Part shown: one piece after another, positions 42,791 through 52,443 of the stretch | Layout: each line of letters begins with the position of its first letter | Position numbering within the stretch: the first letter of the stretch is position 1 | Origin: Clostridium sp. | GTDB lineage: Bacteria; Bacillota; Clostridia; Clostridiales; Clostridiaceae | DNA: 64,000 bases | Assembly: GCA_031292145.1 (NCBI GenBank) | Contig: JARLHR010000026.1 | Location: 1 to 64,000 of the forward strand | Direction: 5' to 3' | Program-made: the position numbers and the translations under genes | The notes under the pieces: model-generated | Told to the model about the DNA's origin: nothing | The model's database searches: none | The model's input: only the letters and a program-made list of their open reading frames with translations

Positions 42791-43054
42791 ATTTTTAAAT
42801 CCTTTCCTAATAAAATAAGTCAATAGCATGTAATAGAAGCAAAAAGTATCTTTAAAGATTCTTATTTAATCTCACATTAGTTAATATATTCAAATCACGG
42901 CATTAGGTTCATATTAAATTAAAATTGAGTAGTTTATATAAATATATTTTCATATTTATCCAGAATTTTTTACAAAAATTTATATTTATAATAAAAAACA
43001 CTTGCTATTTTTATAGGTGTATGATATATTAAAATCAATAAAATAAAACCTTTG

Positions 43055-43382
43055 ATAAGAATAGTAGATAATGAAGCTTAGTGTAAAGAGAGTTCGAAGT
43101 TTGGTGAGATTCGAATACTGTAGATATTATTGAATGGGTCTTTGAGGTGACATTTTGAAATTTTTTAGAGTAGGAATGTACGGGGAGTCAGCCGTTAAAA
43201 TGACAGGATATAAATTTTGAGAGAAGCTTATTTTTATGAACTAATTGTTTTTAGTAAAAAATAGGGTGAAAATAAAAAGTATTTTTATTAAATCTCAACA
43301 TTAGTATCTGATAATATATACATTGGGTGGTATAGCGGAATTATAACATTTCGTCCTAGTTAGGATGAAGTGTTTTTTGTTG
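43055..43382 (+). promoter_or_regulatory. Tryptophan T-box leader of the trp operon
   Basis: Stem I is clear: AGTAGATAATGAAGC, AAAGAGAGTTCGAA, GGTGAGATTCGAA, then the specifier region GAATGGGTCTTTGAG with TGG (Trp) at 43135-43137. The antiterminator/T-box segment GGGTGGTATAGCGG is at 43325-43338, followed by a terminator hairpin (CGTCCTA/TAGGATG) and TTTTTT. Uncharged tRNA-Trp should promote read-through. The base after TGG is T here, whereas a G73 discriminator would pair best with C. Confidence 0.9.
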
Positions 43383-43537
43383 TATTTTAATATTTTAATT
43401 AATGAATTTGTATTTTGGCAAATATTTTAAATGATTGTTTTAACTATATGATATAAATAGTGATCATTTATAATCTACTAATGCAAATTAATTAGATCTT
43501 TAAATTATAACAGTATGATATCACTTGATTGTAAAAT

Positions 43538-43598
43538 TTGGGTGGCATAGCGAGTCACTTCGTCCCAAATATTGGGATGGAGTGGCTTTTTTTATTTA
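43538..43598 (+). promoter_or_regulatory. Orphan second T-box antiterminator/terminator module
   Basis: TTGGGTGGCATAGCGAGTCA, then CGTCCC, then a terminator stem (AGCGAGTCACTTCGTCCC region with GGGATGGAGTGGCT) and seven T. It matches the antiterminator of the second leader (52274) better than the first one in this leader. No stem I or specifier is visible between 43384 and 43537. Confidence 0.75.
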
Positions 43599-43777
43599 TT
43601 TTAGTGTGTTTTTATAATACATTATTACTGTTACAAATGATAAAAATAATAAAGTCAGTTTAATAGGGGATTATAATACAAGAAAATAATTAATAATTAA
43701 AAGTTTAAATAGTATGTAATCTGGAAATTAAATTTAATTGTATAAAGATGGAAGATGATTAAAGGAGGCGGAAGGTT

Positions 43778-45169
43778 ATGATTAATATATCAAAAGAAAG
43801 TTTTAATGAAAAGAAAAAATCTGAATATATATTTTCCTTAATAAGTGAATTCAGAGGCGATGAAATTACTCCTATAAAAATTTTTAGGGGGTTTAAAGGA
43901 AGTAGAAGATTTATTTTTGAAAGTGGAACTAAAGAAAATTATTTTGGAAGATATTCTTTTATGGGAGAAAATCCGTATAAAGAAGTCTGTGGTGACACCC
44001 AAGATGAAATAGATGAACTTAAAAAGGAAACTAGAATTAAGTTTGATGAAAGTACTAATTCATTTTCATTTAGAGGTGGAGCAATTGGTTATATGGGCTA
44101 TGATTCTATACAGCTGTATGAAAAAAAGCTTAATTTTAAAAACATTGATGAATTAAAGTTTCCAATAATAAGGTTTAATTTTTATAATAGATATATTTGT
44201 TATGATCATTTTACCCATAAGGTCTATGTTGTAGATAACATTTTAAAGAATGATGATAGGGAATATGATGAAGTAATTACATCACAAAAAGAATATATAA
44301 ATAGTCTTCTTTATAGACCAACTTTAGCAGAAGAATCAGAAGAAAAATCGGATGTATCATTTGAATTTTATACCTCTAGGGAAGATTTCATTGAAAATGT
44401 AAAGAAGGCCAAGGAACATATCTTAGCTGGAGATATTTTTCAAGTTGTATTGTCTCAACGAATGAAATGCGCAACTGAAAAATCGTATTTAGAAATTTAT
44501 AGAAGGCTTAGAGAAGTAAATCCATCACCTTTTATGTTTCTAATAGATTATGATGAATATCAAGTAGTAGGGTCATCGCCAGAAAGTTTGGTGTCAGTTA
44601 AGAATGGAAAAGTTATAACTAATCCAATAGCTGGTACAAGGAAAAGGGGAGAAACTCCTGAGATTGATAGCTTCCTTGAAAAAGAGCTTATGGAGGATAA
44701 AAAGGAACTTGCAGAACATGTTATGCTTGTGGATCTTGGAAGAAATGATATAGGGAAGATAAGTAAAATTGGAACAGTTAATGTAAGTGATTTTATGAAG
44801 GTTGAAAAATTCTCTCATGTAATGCATATAACAACAAAAGTTGTTGGAGATATTGAAGAAAGCAAAGATGGATTTGATGCTTTAGCGGCTTGTCTTCCAG
44901 CTGGAACTGTATCTGGTGCACCTAAGATAAGAGCTATGGAAATTATTGAAGATCTCGAAGGCTGCAAACGGGGCATTTATTCAGGTGCAGTAGGTTATTT
45001 CACATATGGTGGAGATACGGAAATGGCAATAGCTATAAGGACGCTAATATTAAAAGATAAAATTGCTTATCTTCAAGCTGGGGCTGGAATCGTATATGAT
45101 TCTGTGCCAGAAAAGGAATTTGAAGAAATTCAAAATAAACTAATGGTTATAAAGGAGGTATTAAGATGA
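43778..45169 (+). CDS. trpE: Anthranilate synthase component I
   Basis: A 463-residue chorismate-utilising enzyme. RFIFESG near residue 48 is in the place of the Trp-feedback LLES motif. The C-terminal catalytic domain has DIFQVVLSQRMKC, NPIAGTRKRGETPE (Ala in PIAGT, as in TrpE rather than PabB), HVMLVDLGRNDIG and LPAGTVSGAPKIRAMEII. AAGGAGGCGG precedes ATG 43778. The stop overlaps trpG by 4 nt. Confidence 0.95.
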   Translation: MINISKESFNEKKKSEYIFSLISEFRGDEITPIKIFRGFKGSRRFIFESGTKENYFGRYSFMGENPYKEVCGDTQDEIDELKKETRIKFDESTNSFSFRGGAIGYMGYDSIQLYEKKLNFKNIDELKFPIIRFNFYNRYICYDHFTHKVYVVDNILKNDDREYDEVITSQKEYINSLLYRPTLAEESEEKSDVSFEFYTSREDFIENVKKAKEHILAGDIFQVVLSQRMKCATEKSYLEIYRRLREVNPSPFMFLIDYDEYQVVGSSPESLVSVKNGKVITNPIAGTRKRGETPEIDSFLEKELMEDKKELAEHVMLVDLGRNDIGKISKIGTVNVSDFMKVEKFSHVMHITTKVVGDIEESKDGFDALAACLPAGTVSGAPKIRAMEIIEDLEGCKRGIYSGAVGYFTYGGDTEMAIAIRTLILKDKIAYLQAGAGIVYDSVPEKEFEEIQNKLMVIKEVLR

Positions 45170-45753
45170 TTGCTTTAATTGATAATTACGATTCTTTTAC
45201 ATTTAATTTATATCAATATTTAAGTGAATTTGCAGAAACAAAAGTATTTAGAAATGATGAAATAACTATAGAAGAGTTAGAGAAATTAAACCCAAAAGGA
45301 ATAGTAATATCTCCAGGACCAGGTGTTCCAGAGGATGCAGGTATTTCAATAGAAGTCATAAAACAATTAGGTCCTAAGATACCTATTTTAGGAATATGTC
45401 TTGGCCATCAAAGTATCGGAGCAGCTTATGGTGGAAAAGTAGTTAGAGCTAATGAAATTTTCCATGGTAAGACTTCAAAGATTCAAGTAAAAGGAAAAGA
45501 TATATTTGAGGGAATTCCAAGAAAGCTTGATGTTATGAGGTATCATTCATTGATAGTTGAAAATAGTTCACTTCCAAACTGCCTTGAAGTTATAGCTGCA
45601 ACTGTTGAAAATAATGATATTATGGCACTTAAGCATAAGGAATATAATGTTTTTGGTCTTCAATTTCATCCGGAATCAATATATACACCAAAAGGTAAGC
45701 ATATGATAGGAAATTTTGTAATCAATATTTGCAATGATAAATTAGAAGATTAA
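45166..45753 (+). CDS. trpG: Anthranilate synthase glutamine amidotransferase
   Basis: A 195-residue class I glutaminase: ISPGPGVPEDAG, nucleophile loop GICLGHQSIGAAYGG (Cys near residue 79), and FGLQFHPESIYTP with the catalytic His and Glu. It supplies ammonia to TrpE, with which it overlaps by 4 nt. Confidence 0.95.
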   Translation: MIALIDNYDSFTFNLYQYLSEFAETKVFRNDEITIEELEKLNPKGIVISPGPGVPEDAGISIEVIKQLGPKIPILGICLGHQSIGAAYGGKVVRANEIFHGKTSKIQVKGKDIFEGIPRKLDVMRYHSLIVENSSLPNCLEVIAATVENNDIMALKHKEYNVFGLQFHPESIYTPKGKHMIGNFVINICNDKLED

Positions 45754-45830
45754 TTTATATAAAAATTTAATTAATTTCACATACTAGTGGTAAGCAATAA
45801 ACAATAAAGATATTAAAAGGTGGGGTTAAA

Positions 45831-46838
45831 ATGACAATAGATAATGCTATTAAAAAACTAGTAGCTAAGGAAATTTTAACAGAAGATGATGTAAGAGATG
45901 TAATAAATCAAATTATGAAGGGAGAAGCAACATCAGCTCAAATTGGAGGATTTTTAGTGGGTCTTAGGGTAAATGGAGAGACTCCAAGTCAAATTCTAGG
46001 TGCTGTTAAAGCTTTAAGAGATAATTTTATTCCAGTAGAAATAGAAAATCCTAAACATTTAATTGATACTTGTGGAACTGGCGGAGATGGGGCAAAGACT
46101 TTTAATATTTCTACTGCAGTTGCGATAGTTGCGGCAAGTGGAGGTGCTAAGGTAGCCAAACATGGAAACCGTGCTGTTTCAAGTAAGAGTGGAAGTGCTG
46201 ATGTGCTTACAGAACTTGGTATAAAAATTGATTTTGATGAAAAGCAAAGTAGAAAAATAATTCAGGAAAATGGAATGGCATTTTTATTTGCACCAAAATA
46301 TAACGGAGCAATGAAAAATGTTGCAAATGAAAGAAAAGAGATTGGTACAAGGACTATATTCAATATAATAGGACCTCTTTCTAATCCAGCACCAATTACT
46401 GGTCAGCTTTTAGGGGTATATGATAAGTCTTTAGTTCAGCCTATTGGGGAGGCATTATTAAATTTAGGATTAAATAGGGCAATGGTTGTTTGTGGAGATG
46501 ATGGATTAGATGAAATAACAACAACAACTACCACAAATGTATGTGAAATTAAGAATGGGGAAATTAAAACTTATAAATTAGATCCAGAAAAATTCGGATT
46601 TAAGAAAGCAGATTTAGAGGATATAAAAGGCGGAGATGCCAAAGAAAATTCAAAGATAATCTTAAATGTACTAAAAGGTGAAATAGGTGCACCTAGAGAT
46701 ATCGTGGTTTTGAATGCAGGAGCAGCACTTTATGTAGCAGAACTTGCTGATTCATTAGAAGAAGGTATTAAAAAAGCTAATGAACTTATAGATTCAGGAA
46801 CTGCATATAAAAAGTATAAGGAACTCGCAAGTTTATAA
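45831..46838 (+). CDS. trpD: Anthranilate phosphoribosyltransferase
   Basis: A 335-residue enzyme with the PRPP motif DTCGTGGDGAKTFNIST near residue 80, KHGNRAVSSKSGSADVLTEL, and GPLSNPAPITGQLLGV. RBS AAGGTGGGG. Second step of the Trp pathway. Confidence 0.95.
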   Translation: MTIDNAIKKLVAKEILTEDDVRDVINQIMKGEATSAQIGGFLVGLRVNGETPSQILGAVKALRDNFIPVEIENPKHLIDTCGTGGDGAKTFNISTAVAIVAASGGAKVAKHGNRAVSSKSGSADVLTELGIKIDFDEKQSRKIIQENGMAFLFAPKYNGAMKNVANERKEIGTRTIFNIIGPLSNPAPITGQLLGVYDKSLVQPIGEALLNLGLNRAMVVCGDDGLDEITTTTTTNVCEIKNGEIKTYKLDPEKFGFKKADLEDIKGGDAKENSKIILNVLKGEIGAPRDIVVLNAGAALYVAELADSLEEGIKKANELIDSGTAYKKYKELASL

Positions 46839-46844
46839 GTAGAT

Positions 46845-46945
46845 AAGTGAGAGTCCAAATTTAATATTTGGTATCTCGAACTTAGTTAACTCGTCTATAC
46901 GAGTTAACTTCCTTAGAAAATGATTTGGTGCGAATCACTTACTCA
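46845..46945 (+). promoter_or_regulatory. Structured element inside the trp operon
   Basis: Between trpD and trpC the RNA can form a branched fold: AAGTGA (46846) with TCACTT (46935), CCAAAT with ATTTGG, and a perfect 11-bp hairpin AGTTAACTCGT/ACGAGTTAACT (46884-46909). The GAGCGCAGCGAGTCGAG segment follows. There is no T-run after the hairpin. It may set RNA processing or be an inserted repeat. Confidence 0.55.
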
Positions 46946-46994
46946 GTGAGCGCAGCGAGTCGAGTTTCCCTAATAAAAAAATGAGGTGATTAGT

Positions 46995-47798
46995 TTGATT
47001 TTAGACGATATCGTAGCAAAGAAGAAAATTAGAGTTGATAAAAGAAAACATGAAATTCCAATAAAAGAATTAGAAAAACAAGCATTGCAAATAGTTAAAT
47101 TTGAAACAGAATCAAATTATAAAAATCCGTTTAAATCTGCATTAACTAAAGATGGGTTATCTGTAATAGGCGAGTTTAAAAAAGCTTCTCCTTCAAAAGG
47201 AGTAATAGTAGAAAATTTTAATATAAAAGAAATATTAAATTATTACACTTATTTAGGTGTAGATGTATTTTCAATTTTAACTGAGGAAGATTTCTTTCTA
47301 GGGAGTGATGAATATCTTAAGAAAATAAAAAAGATTTCTCATACTCCAATTCTTAGAAAAGATTTTATAATAGATTTTTATCAAATTTATGAAGCTAAGA
47401 TTATAGGGGCTAGTGGAATCTTACTTATAGTAAGTGTTTTAGGTGATAAGCTAGGAGAATTTTATAAAGAAGCTAAAAAATTTAATTTAGAGCCTTTAGT
47501 AGAAGTTCATAATAAAGAAGAACTTGATTTAGCGTTAAAATATGATTGTGAGATTATTGGAATTAATAATAGAGATTTAAAAACATTTAATGTAACACTG
47601 GATACTACCAAAGAGCTTATTAATTATATTCCAAAAGGCAAGGTTATTGTAGCTGAAAGTGGAATTATGAGTATTGAAGATTTAAAAACAATAAAAGAAT
47701 TTGGAGTAGATGGGGCTTTAATTGGAGAATTATTTATGAGAAACATAGATAATCAAGAATTTAAAACTAAATATAAGGAGTTCAAAATAAAGAATTAG
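46995..47798 (+). CDS. trpC: Indole-3-glycerol-phosphate synthase
   Basis: About 267 residues from TTG 46995, 7 nt after GAGGTGAT; the frame opens earlier at GTG 46986, inside that site. Motifs: VIGEFKKASPSKGVI, DVFSILTEEDFFLGS, ILRKDFIIDFYQI, IIGINNRDLKTFNV and VAESGIMS. Standard length, complete active site. Confidence 0.95.
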   Translation: MILDDIVAKKKIRVDKRKHEIPIKELEKQALQIVKFETESNYKNPFKSALTKDGLSVIGEFKKASPSKGVIVENFNIKEILNYYTYLGVDVFSILTEEDFFLGSDEYLKKIKKISHTPILRKDFIIDFYQIYEAKIIGASGILLIVSVLGDKLGEFYKEAKKFNLEPLVEVHNKEELDLALKYDCEIIGINNRDLKTFNVTLDTTKELINYIPKGKVIVAESGIMSIEDLKTIKEFGVDGALIGELFMRNIDNQEFKTKYKEFKIKN

Positions 47799-47903
47799 TA
47801 TTTTAAAAATTTAGCATAGAAATGCACGTGAAGGAATCACAGAGAATACAATCTCAAATTATTACTTCATGATCTATAATTAAAAGTTATATGAGGATTA
47901 AAT

Positions 47904-48599
47904 ATGATTAAAATTAAAATATGCGGAATAACTAATGAAAAAGAAATAGAATATTTAAATATTCTAAAACCAGAATATATAGGGTTTGTTTTTGCAAAAA
48001 GTAAAAGGCAGGTAAATGGTAAAATTGCAAAAGAATTATCTAATAATTTAGACAAAGAAATAAAAACAGTTGGGGTATTCAAAGATAATTCAATTGATGA
48101 GATTTTAGAAGTGATGAAGGAAGTACAGTTAGATATTATTCAACTTCATGGAAAAGAAGATGAAAACTATATAAATTATTTAAATGAAAATTTGAAAAAG
48201 TCAACAAAGATATGGAAAGCGTTATCCATAAAGGATATTGAAAATGTCAAAAACTATACTTCAAATAATTATTCAGAAACAAATAGGTTAATTGATAATT
48301 TTCTTATAGATGGAGATAATCCAGGAAGTGGAGAGACATATTCATTAGAAAATATAAGTAAATATTTTGATGAATATTATAAGCTAATAAATTTAGAGAA
48401 TTCTAATACTAATGAAAATAACTTTTTTTTAGCTGGAGGAATTACACCTGAAAATGTTATAGAAAGAATAATTAAAGCTAATCCTATAGGTATAGATGTT
48501 TCATCAGGTGTAGAAATTATAGATGAAAAAGGAAACAGAACAAAATCCTTTGAAAAGATGAAAAGTTTAATTGAAGAAGTTAGAACTATAAACAATTAA
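47904..48599 (+). CDS. trpF: Phosphoribosylanthranilate isomerase
   Basis: A 231-residue TIM barrel beginning IKIKICGITNEKEI, with GFVFAKSKRQV, QLHGKED, LIDGDNPGSGETYS and LAGGITPENV, IGIDVSSGVE. It is 25-30 residues longer than usual owing to extra sequence around residues 110-170 (NYTSNNYSETNRL and KYFDEYYKLINLENSNTNEN). Active-site residues are present. Confidence 0.93.
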   Translation: MIKIKICGITNEKEIEYLNILKPEYIGFVFAKSKRQVNGKIAKELSNNLDKEIKTVGVFKDNSIDEILEVMKEVQLDIIQLHGKEDENYINYLNENLKKSTKIWKALSIKDIENVKNYTSNNYSETNRLIDNFLIDGDNPGSGETYSLENISKYFDEYYKLINLENSNTNENNFFLAGGITPENVIERIIKANPIGIDVSSGVEIIDEKGNRTKSFEKMKSLIEEVRTINN

Positions 48600-48626
48600 C
48601 TGAATTAAAGAAAGGTTGGGAAAGCA

Positions 48627-49802
48627 ATGGAAGGTAGATTTAATGAATTTGGGGGACAATATGTTCCAGAGACTGTAATGAATGCTTTGATTGAGCTTGA
48701 AGATGCTTACAAAAAAGTTATAGATGATAAAGAATTTATGGAAGAATATATGTATAATTTAAAATATTATACTGGAAGACCAAGCTCGCTATATTATGCT
48801 GAAAATATGACTAAGGACTTAGGAGGAGCAAAAATTTATCTAAAGAGAGAAGATTTAAATCATACAGGTGCTCATAAAATTAATAATGCCTTAGGTCAAA
48901 TACTTTTAGCTAAGAGAATGGGTAAGAAGAAAGTTATAGCTGAAACAGGTGCAGGACAACATGGTGTTGCAACTGCTACAATAGCAGCAAAATTTGGATT
49001 GGAATGTAAAGTATTCATGGGTGAAGAAGATATAAAAAGACAGGCTATGAATGTTAAGAAGATGGAACTTTTAGGTACAGAAGTAGTTCCAGTTCTAAAT
49101 GGAGTAAGAACTTTAAATGATGCAGTAACGGAAGCAATAAGATATTGGGCTGCAAATGTAGAAGATACATTTTATGTTTTAGGAACAGCTGCTGGCCCTC
49201 ATCCATATCCAACTATGGTTAGAAATTTCCAAAGAGTTATAGGTGATGAAGCAAGAAAGCAAATTTTAGAACTTGAAGGCAGACTTCCAGACTATATTTT
49301 AGCTCCAATTGGTGGTGGAAGTAATGCAATAGGAATCTTTTATCCATTTATTAAGGATAAGGAAGTTGGTCTTATTGGAGTTGAGGCGGCTGGTAAAGGT
49401 ATTGAAACTGGAGAACATGCAGCTACTATTACAAAAAGAGAAAAAGGAATTTTACATGGAATGTTAAGCTATGTCCTTCAAGATAATGATGGTGGAGTGC
49501 TTGAAGCATATTCAATATCTGCAGGACTCGATTATCCAGGAGTTGGACCAGAACATGCATATTTAGCAGATACTAACAGAGCTGAGTATGTAGGTATAAC
49601 AGATGAAGAAGCAGTACGCGATGGGTTTATGTATTTAACAAAAATTGAAGGAATAGTACCAGCACTTGAATCATCCCATGCTGTTGCTTATGCTAAAAAA
49701 TTAGCACCAACGTTAAGTGCCGATAAAATTATAATTATTAATATTTCAGGGAGAGGAGATAAAGATATGGATGCTGTGCTTGCATATCTAGGTGAAAAAT
49801 AA
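48627..49802 (+). CDS. trpB: Tryptophan synthase beta subunit, copy 1
   Basis: A 391-residue PLP enzyme: [13 protein letters not shown] start, PLP-lysine loop [13 protein letters not shown] (Lys near residue 83), [21 protein letters not shown] phosphate loop, and SGRGDKD. Overlaps trpA by one base. TrpB1-type. Confidence 0.95.
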   Translation: MEGRFNEFGGQYVPETVMNALIELEDAYKKVIDDKEFMEEYMYNLKYYTGRPSSLYYAENMTKDLGGAKIYLKREDLNHTGAHKINNALGQILLAKRMGKKKVIAETGAGQHGVATATIAAKFGLECKVFMGEEDIKRQAMNVKKMELLGTEVVPVLNGVRTLNDAVTEAIRYWAANVEDTFYVLGTAAGPHPYPTMVRNFQRVIGDEARKQILELEGRLPDYILAPIGGGSNAIGIFYPFIKDKEVGLIGVEAAGKGIETGEHAATITKREKGILHGMLSYVLQDNDGGVLEAYSISAGLDYPGVGPEHAYLADTNRAEYVGITDEEAVRDGFMYLTKIEGIVPALESSHAVAYAKKLAPTLSADKIIIINISGRGDKDMDAVLAYLGEK

Positions 49803-50578
49803 TGAATAGAATAGATGTATCATTTAATAAAGTGAAAGAAAATAATGAGAAAGCTCTTATACCATTTGTAACATGTGGAGCAGACTTTACAGTTGAAGAA
49901 ACAGCTGATTTGGTAATTGAATTAGAAAAAGAGGGAGCAACTGTAGTTGAAATAGGAATACCTTTTAGAGATCCTCTTGCTGATGGTCCAGTAATACAAA
50001 ATGCATATACAAAAGCTCTTGCTAATGGAACAAAGGTAAAAGATATATTTAGATGTGTCGAATTAATAAGAGAAAAGTCAGAAGTTCCAGTCGTACTAAT
50101 GGTTTATTTTAATGTTATATATTTTAAGGGATTAGAAAATTTCATTAAAGATGCGGCAAAAAGCGGTGTAGATGGTCTTATAGTTCCAGATGTTCCTCTT
50201 GAAGAAAGAGGAGAAATTAATGAAATCTGTGAAGCTAATGGAATTTATTTAATTCCATTAGTAGCTAGAACATCAAAAGATAGAATAGCTGCTATAACTA
50301 AAGATGCCAAAGGGTTTGTATATTGTGTATCTACAAATGGAACAACAGGTGAAAGAACAACTTTAGATAGTGGAACCCATGAATATTTAGATGAAGTTAG
50401 AAAAATAGTAGATATCCCAATGTGCATTGGTTTTGGAATTTCTTCAAAGGAAGTTGTAAAAGAAGTAAAAGATTATTGCGATGGGGTAATCGTAGGTAGT
50501 GCAATAGTCAAGAGAATGGCAGAAGGTAAGCAGGCAGTAATTGATTTTGTGAAAGATTTAAAAGAGGGATTTAAATAA
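49802..50578 (+). CDS. trpA: Tryptophan synthase alpha subunit
   Basis: A 258-residue TIM barrel with LIPFVTCGADF, the acid VVEIGIPFRDPLADGP, GLIVPDVPLEE with the catalytic Asp, and GFGISSKE phosphate loop. It starts at the stop of trpB. Confidence 0.95.
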   Translation: MNRIDVSFNKVKENNEKALIPFVTCGADFTVEETADLVIELEKEGATVVEIGIPFRDPLADGPVIQNAYTKALANGTKVKDIFRCVELIREKSEVPVVLMVYFNVIYFKGLENFIKDAAKSGVDGLIVPDVPLEERGEINEICEANGIYLIPLVARTSKDRIAAITKDAKGFVYCVSTNGTTGERTTLDSGTHEYLDEVRKIVDIPMCIGFGISSKEVVKEVKDYCDGVIVGSAIVKRMAEGKQAVIDFVKDLKEGFK

Positions 50579-50726
50579 AGTTAAGCAGTAAATAGCAATA
50601 GGCAGTAAATTTTAAGGGGATAATTAATATATAGATAAATTAAGCTTTAAGAAAATGGTTTTTATGAATTTATAAAAGCATTTTTATTAAATGCTGAATG
50701 AATAGGTATGAAAGAAGGTAACGATT

Positions 50727-51905
50727 ATGAGTTGTAGATTTAATGAATTTGGAGGACAATACGTTCCGGAAAATGTGTTAAAAGCTTTAAATGAATTAGA
50801 AGAAGAATATGAAAAAGCAAAATGTGATGAAAAATTTATCAAAGAATATAATTATTATTTAAATTATTACACAGGTAGGCCAAGCCCGCTATATTATGCA
50901 GAAAATATGACAAGAAATTCAGGTGGTGCCAAGATTTATTTAAAAAGGGAAGATTTAAATCATACAGGTGCTCACAAAATTAACAATGCTATTGGGCAAG
51001 TATTATTAGCTAAAAGGATGGGAAAGAAGAAAATAATAGCTGAAACCGGAGCTGGGCAGCATGGAGTCGCTACTGCAACAGTTGCAGCTAAGTTTGGAAT
51101 GGAATGTAAAATATTCATGGGTGAAGAAGACATGAAAAGGCAAGCCTTGAATGTTAAGAAGATGGAGCTTCTTGGGGCAGAAGTAGTTCCAGTATTAAGC
51201 GGTATGAGAACATTAAATGATGCAGTTAATGAGGCAATAGAATATTGGGCAAATAACGTAGAAGATACCTTTTATCTTCTTGGCTCAGCAGTTGGACCAC
51301 ATCCATATCCAACTATAGTTAAAGATTTTCAAAGAGTAATTGGAGATGAAGCTAGAGAACAAATTTTAAAATTGGAAGGACGATTACCAGATTATGTTTT
51401 AGCTGCTGTTGGTGGAGGAAGTAATGCTATTGGAATATTTACAGCTTTCATAGATGATAAAAAAGTAAAACTTATAGGTGTTGAAGCTTCAGGTAAAGGT
51501 ATTGACACCGATCTTACTGCAGCTACCATAACAAAAGGCGTAAAAGGTGTAATCCATGGAATGATGACTTATGTACTTCAAGATAAAGAGGGCAACATTG
51601 CTGAAGCATATTCTATTTCAGCAGGTCTTGATTATCCAGGGGTTGGGCCGGAACATGCATATTTAGCAGATACTAAGAGAGCAGAATATGTATGCATTAA
51701 TGATGAAGAAGCCATAGATGCGTTTCTTGATTTAACTAAGATAGAAGGTATAGTACCTGCAATAGAATCATCTCATGCTCTTGCTTATGCTAAAAAGCTA
51801 GCACCGACTTTAGATAAAGATAAAATTATAATTGTAAATTTGTCAGGAAGAGGAGACAAAGATATGGATTCCATAATTTCATATCTTGAAAAAAATAATA
51901 AATAA
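50727..51905 (+). CDS. trpB: Tryptophan synthase beta subunit, copy 2
   Basis: A 392-residue second TrpB1-type protein, about three quarters identical to copy 1 by eye over the full length. It keeps [26 protein letters not shown] and SGRGDKD, so it should be active. It lies 148 bp after trpA, with RBS AAAGAAGG. It is a tandem paralogue, not the distant TrpB2 family. The gap 50579-50726 shows no clear terminator. Confidence 0.93.
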   Translation: MSCRFNEFGGQYVPENVLKALNELEEEYEKAKCDEKFIKEYNYYLNYYTGRPSPLYYAENMTRNSGGAKIYLKREDLNHTGAHKINNAIGQVLLAKRMGKKKIIAETGAGQHGVATATVAAKFGMECKIFMGEEDMKRQALNVKKMELLGAEVVPVLSGMRTLNDAVNEAIEYWANNVEDTFYLLGSAVGPHPYPTIVKDFQRVIGDEAREQILKLEGRLPDYVLAAVGGGSNAIGIFTAFIDDKKVKLIGVEASGKGIDTDLTAATITKGVKGVIHGMMTYVLQDKEGNIAEAYSISAGLDYPGVGPEHAYLADTKRAEYVCINDEEAIDAFLDLTKIEGIVPAIESSHALAYAKKLAPTLDKDKIIIVNLSGRGDKDMDSIISYLEKNNK

Positions 51906-51964
51906 GAACCTAGATTTTATAATTTCATATGGTGAGGACAATAAAATAAGATATATAAAAGCCT

Positions 51965-52335
51965 GTGAAGAGAATAGTAGATAATAAAGCTTAGTGCAAA
52001 GGGAGTTCGAAAGTCTAGTGAGATTCGAATACTATAGATATTATTGAATGGGTCTTTGAGGTGACATTTTGAAATTCTTAAGAGTAGGAATGTACGGGAA
52101 GTCAGCCGTTAAAATGACAGTATATGAGAATGAGAAATAAAAGTTTTTAACCAATGTCAAGTTTATTAAGGTTAAATCGCATTACAATCTTATTGGTCGT
52201 ATCTGGAGAGGTATTTTATTAGGATAATATATTGGAATTAGATTACAATATATTGCCTTGATTAAATTAGAATTTGGGTGGCATAACGAGTCACTTCGTC
52301 CCAATATTTAGGATGAAGTGGCTCGTTTAATTTTT
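51965..52335 (+). promoter_or_regulatory. Second tryptophan T-box leader
   Basis: Stem I (51971-52060) is nearly identical to that at 43058-43147, including GGTCTTTGAGGTGAC and the TGG specifier (52049-52051). The antiterminator GGGTGGCATAACGAGTCA is at 52274 and the terminator (CGTCCCAATA/TATTTAGGATG region) ends in TTTAATTTTT. TGGC would pair with a G73 tRNA-Trp end. It controls the fusion gene at 52444. Confidence 0.9.
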
Positions 52336-52443
52336 ATTATAGTTGTTTTAGTGGACAATTATAAATGAATTTAAACAAGTAATAAATATTTTGGGAAAAG
52401 TAATAAAAAACAATGAAAAAATAGTTTTAGGAGGTCAAATTTA

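Noticed and set aside
42615-42818. 67-codon plus-strand hydrophobic frame
   Set aside because: Antisense to the small coiled-coil gene; the minus strand has the better ribosome site and a matching terminator.
50727-51905. Second trpB considered as a TrpB2-type gene
   Set aside because: Its length, start and motifs match TrpB1 copy 1 closely, so it is a recent paralogue.
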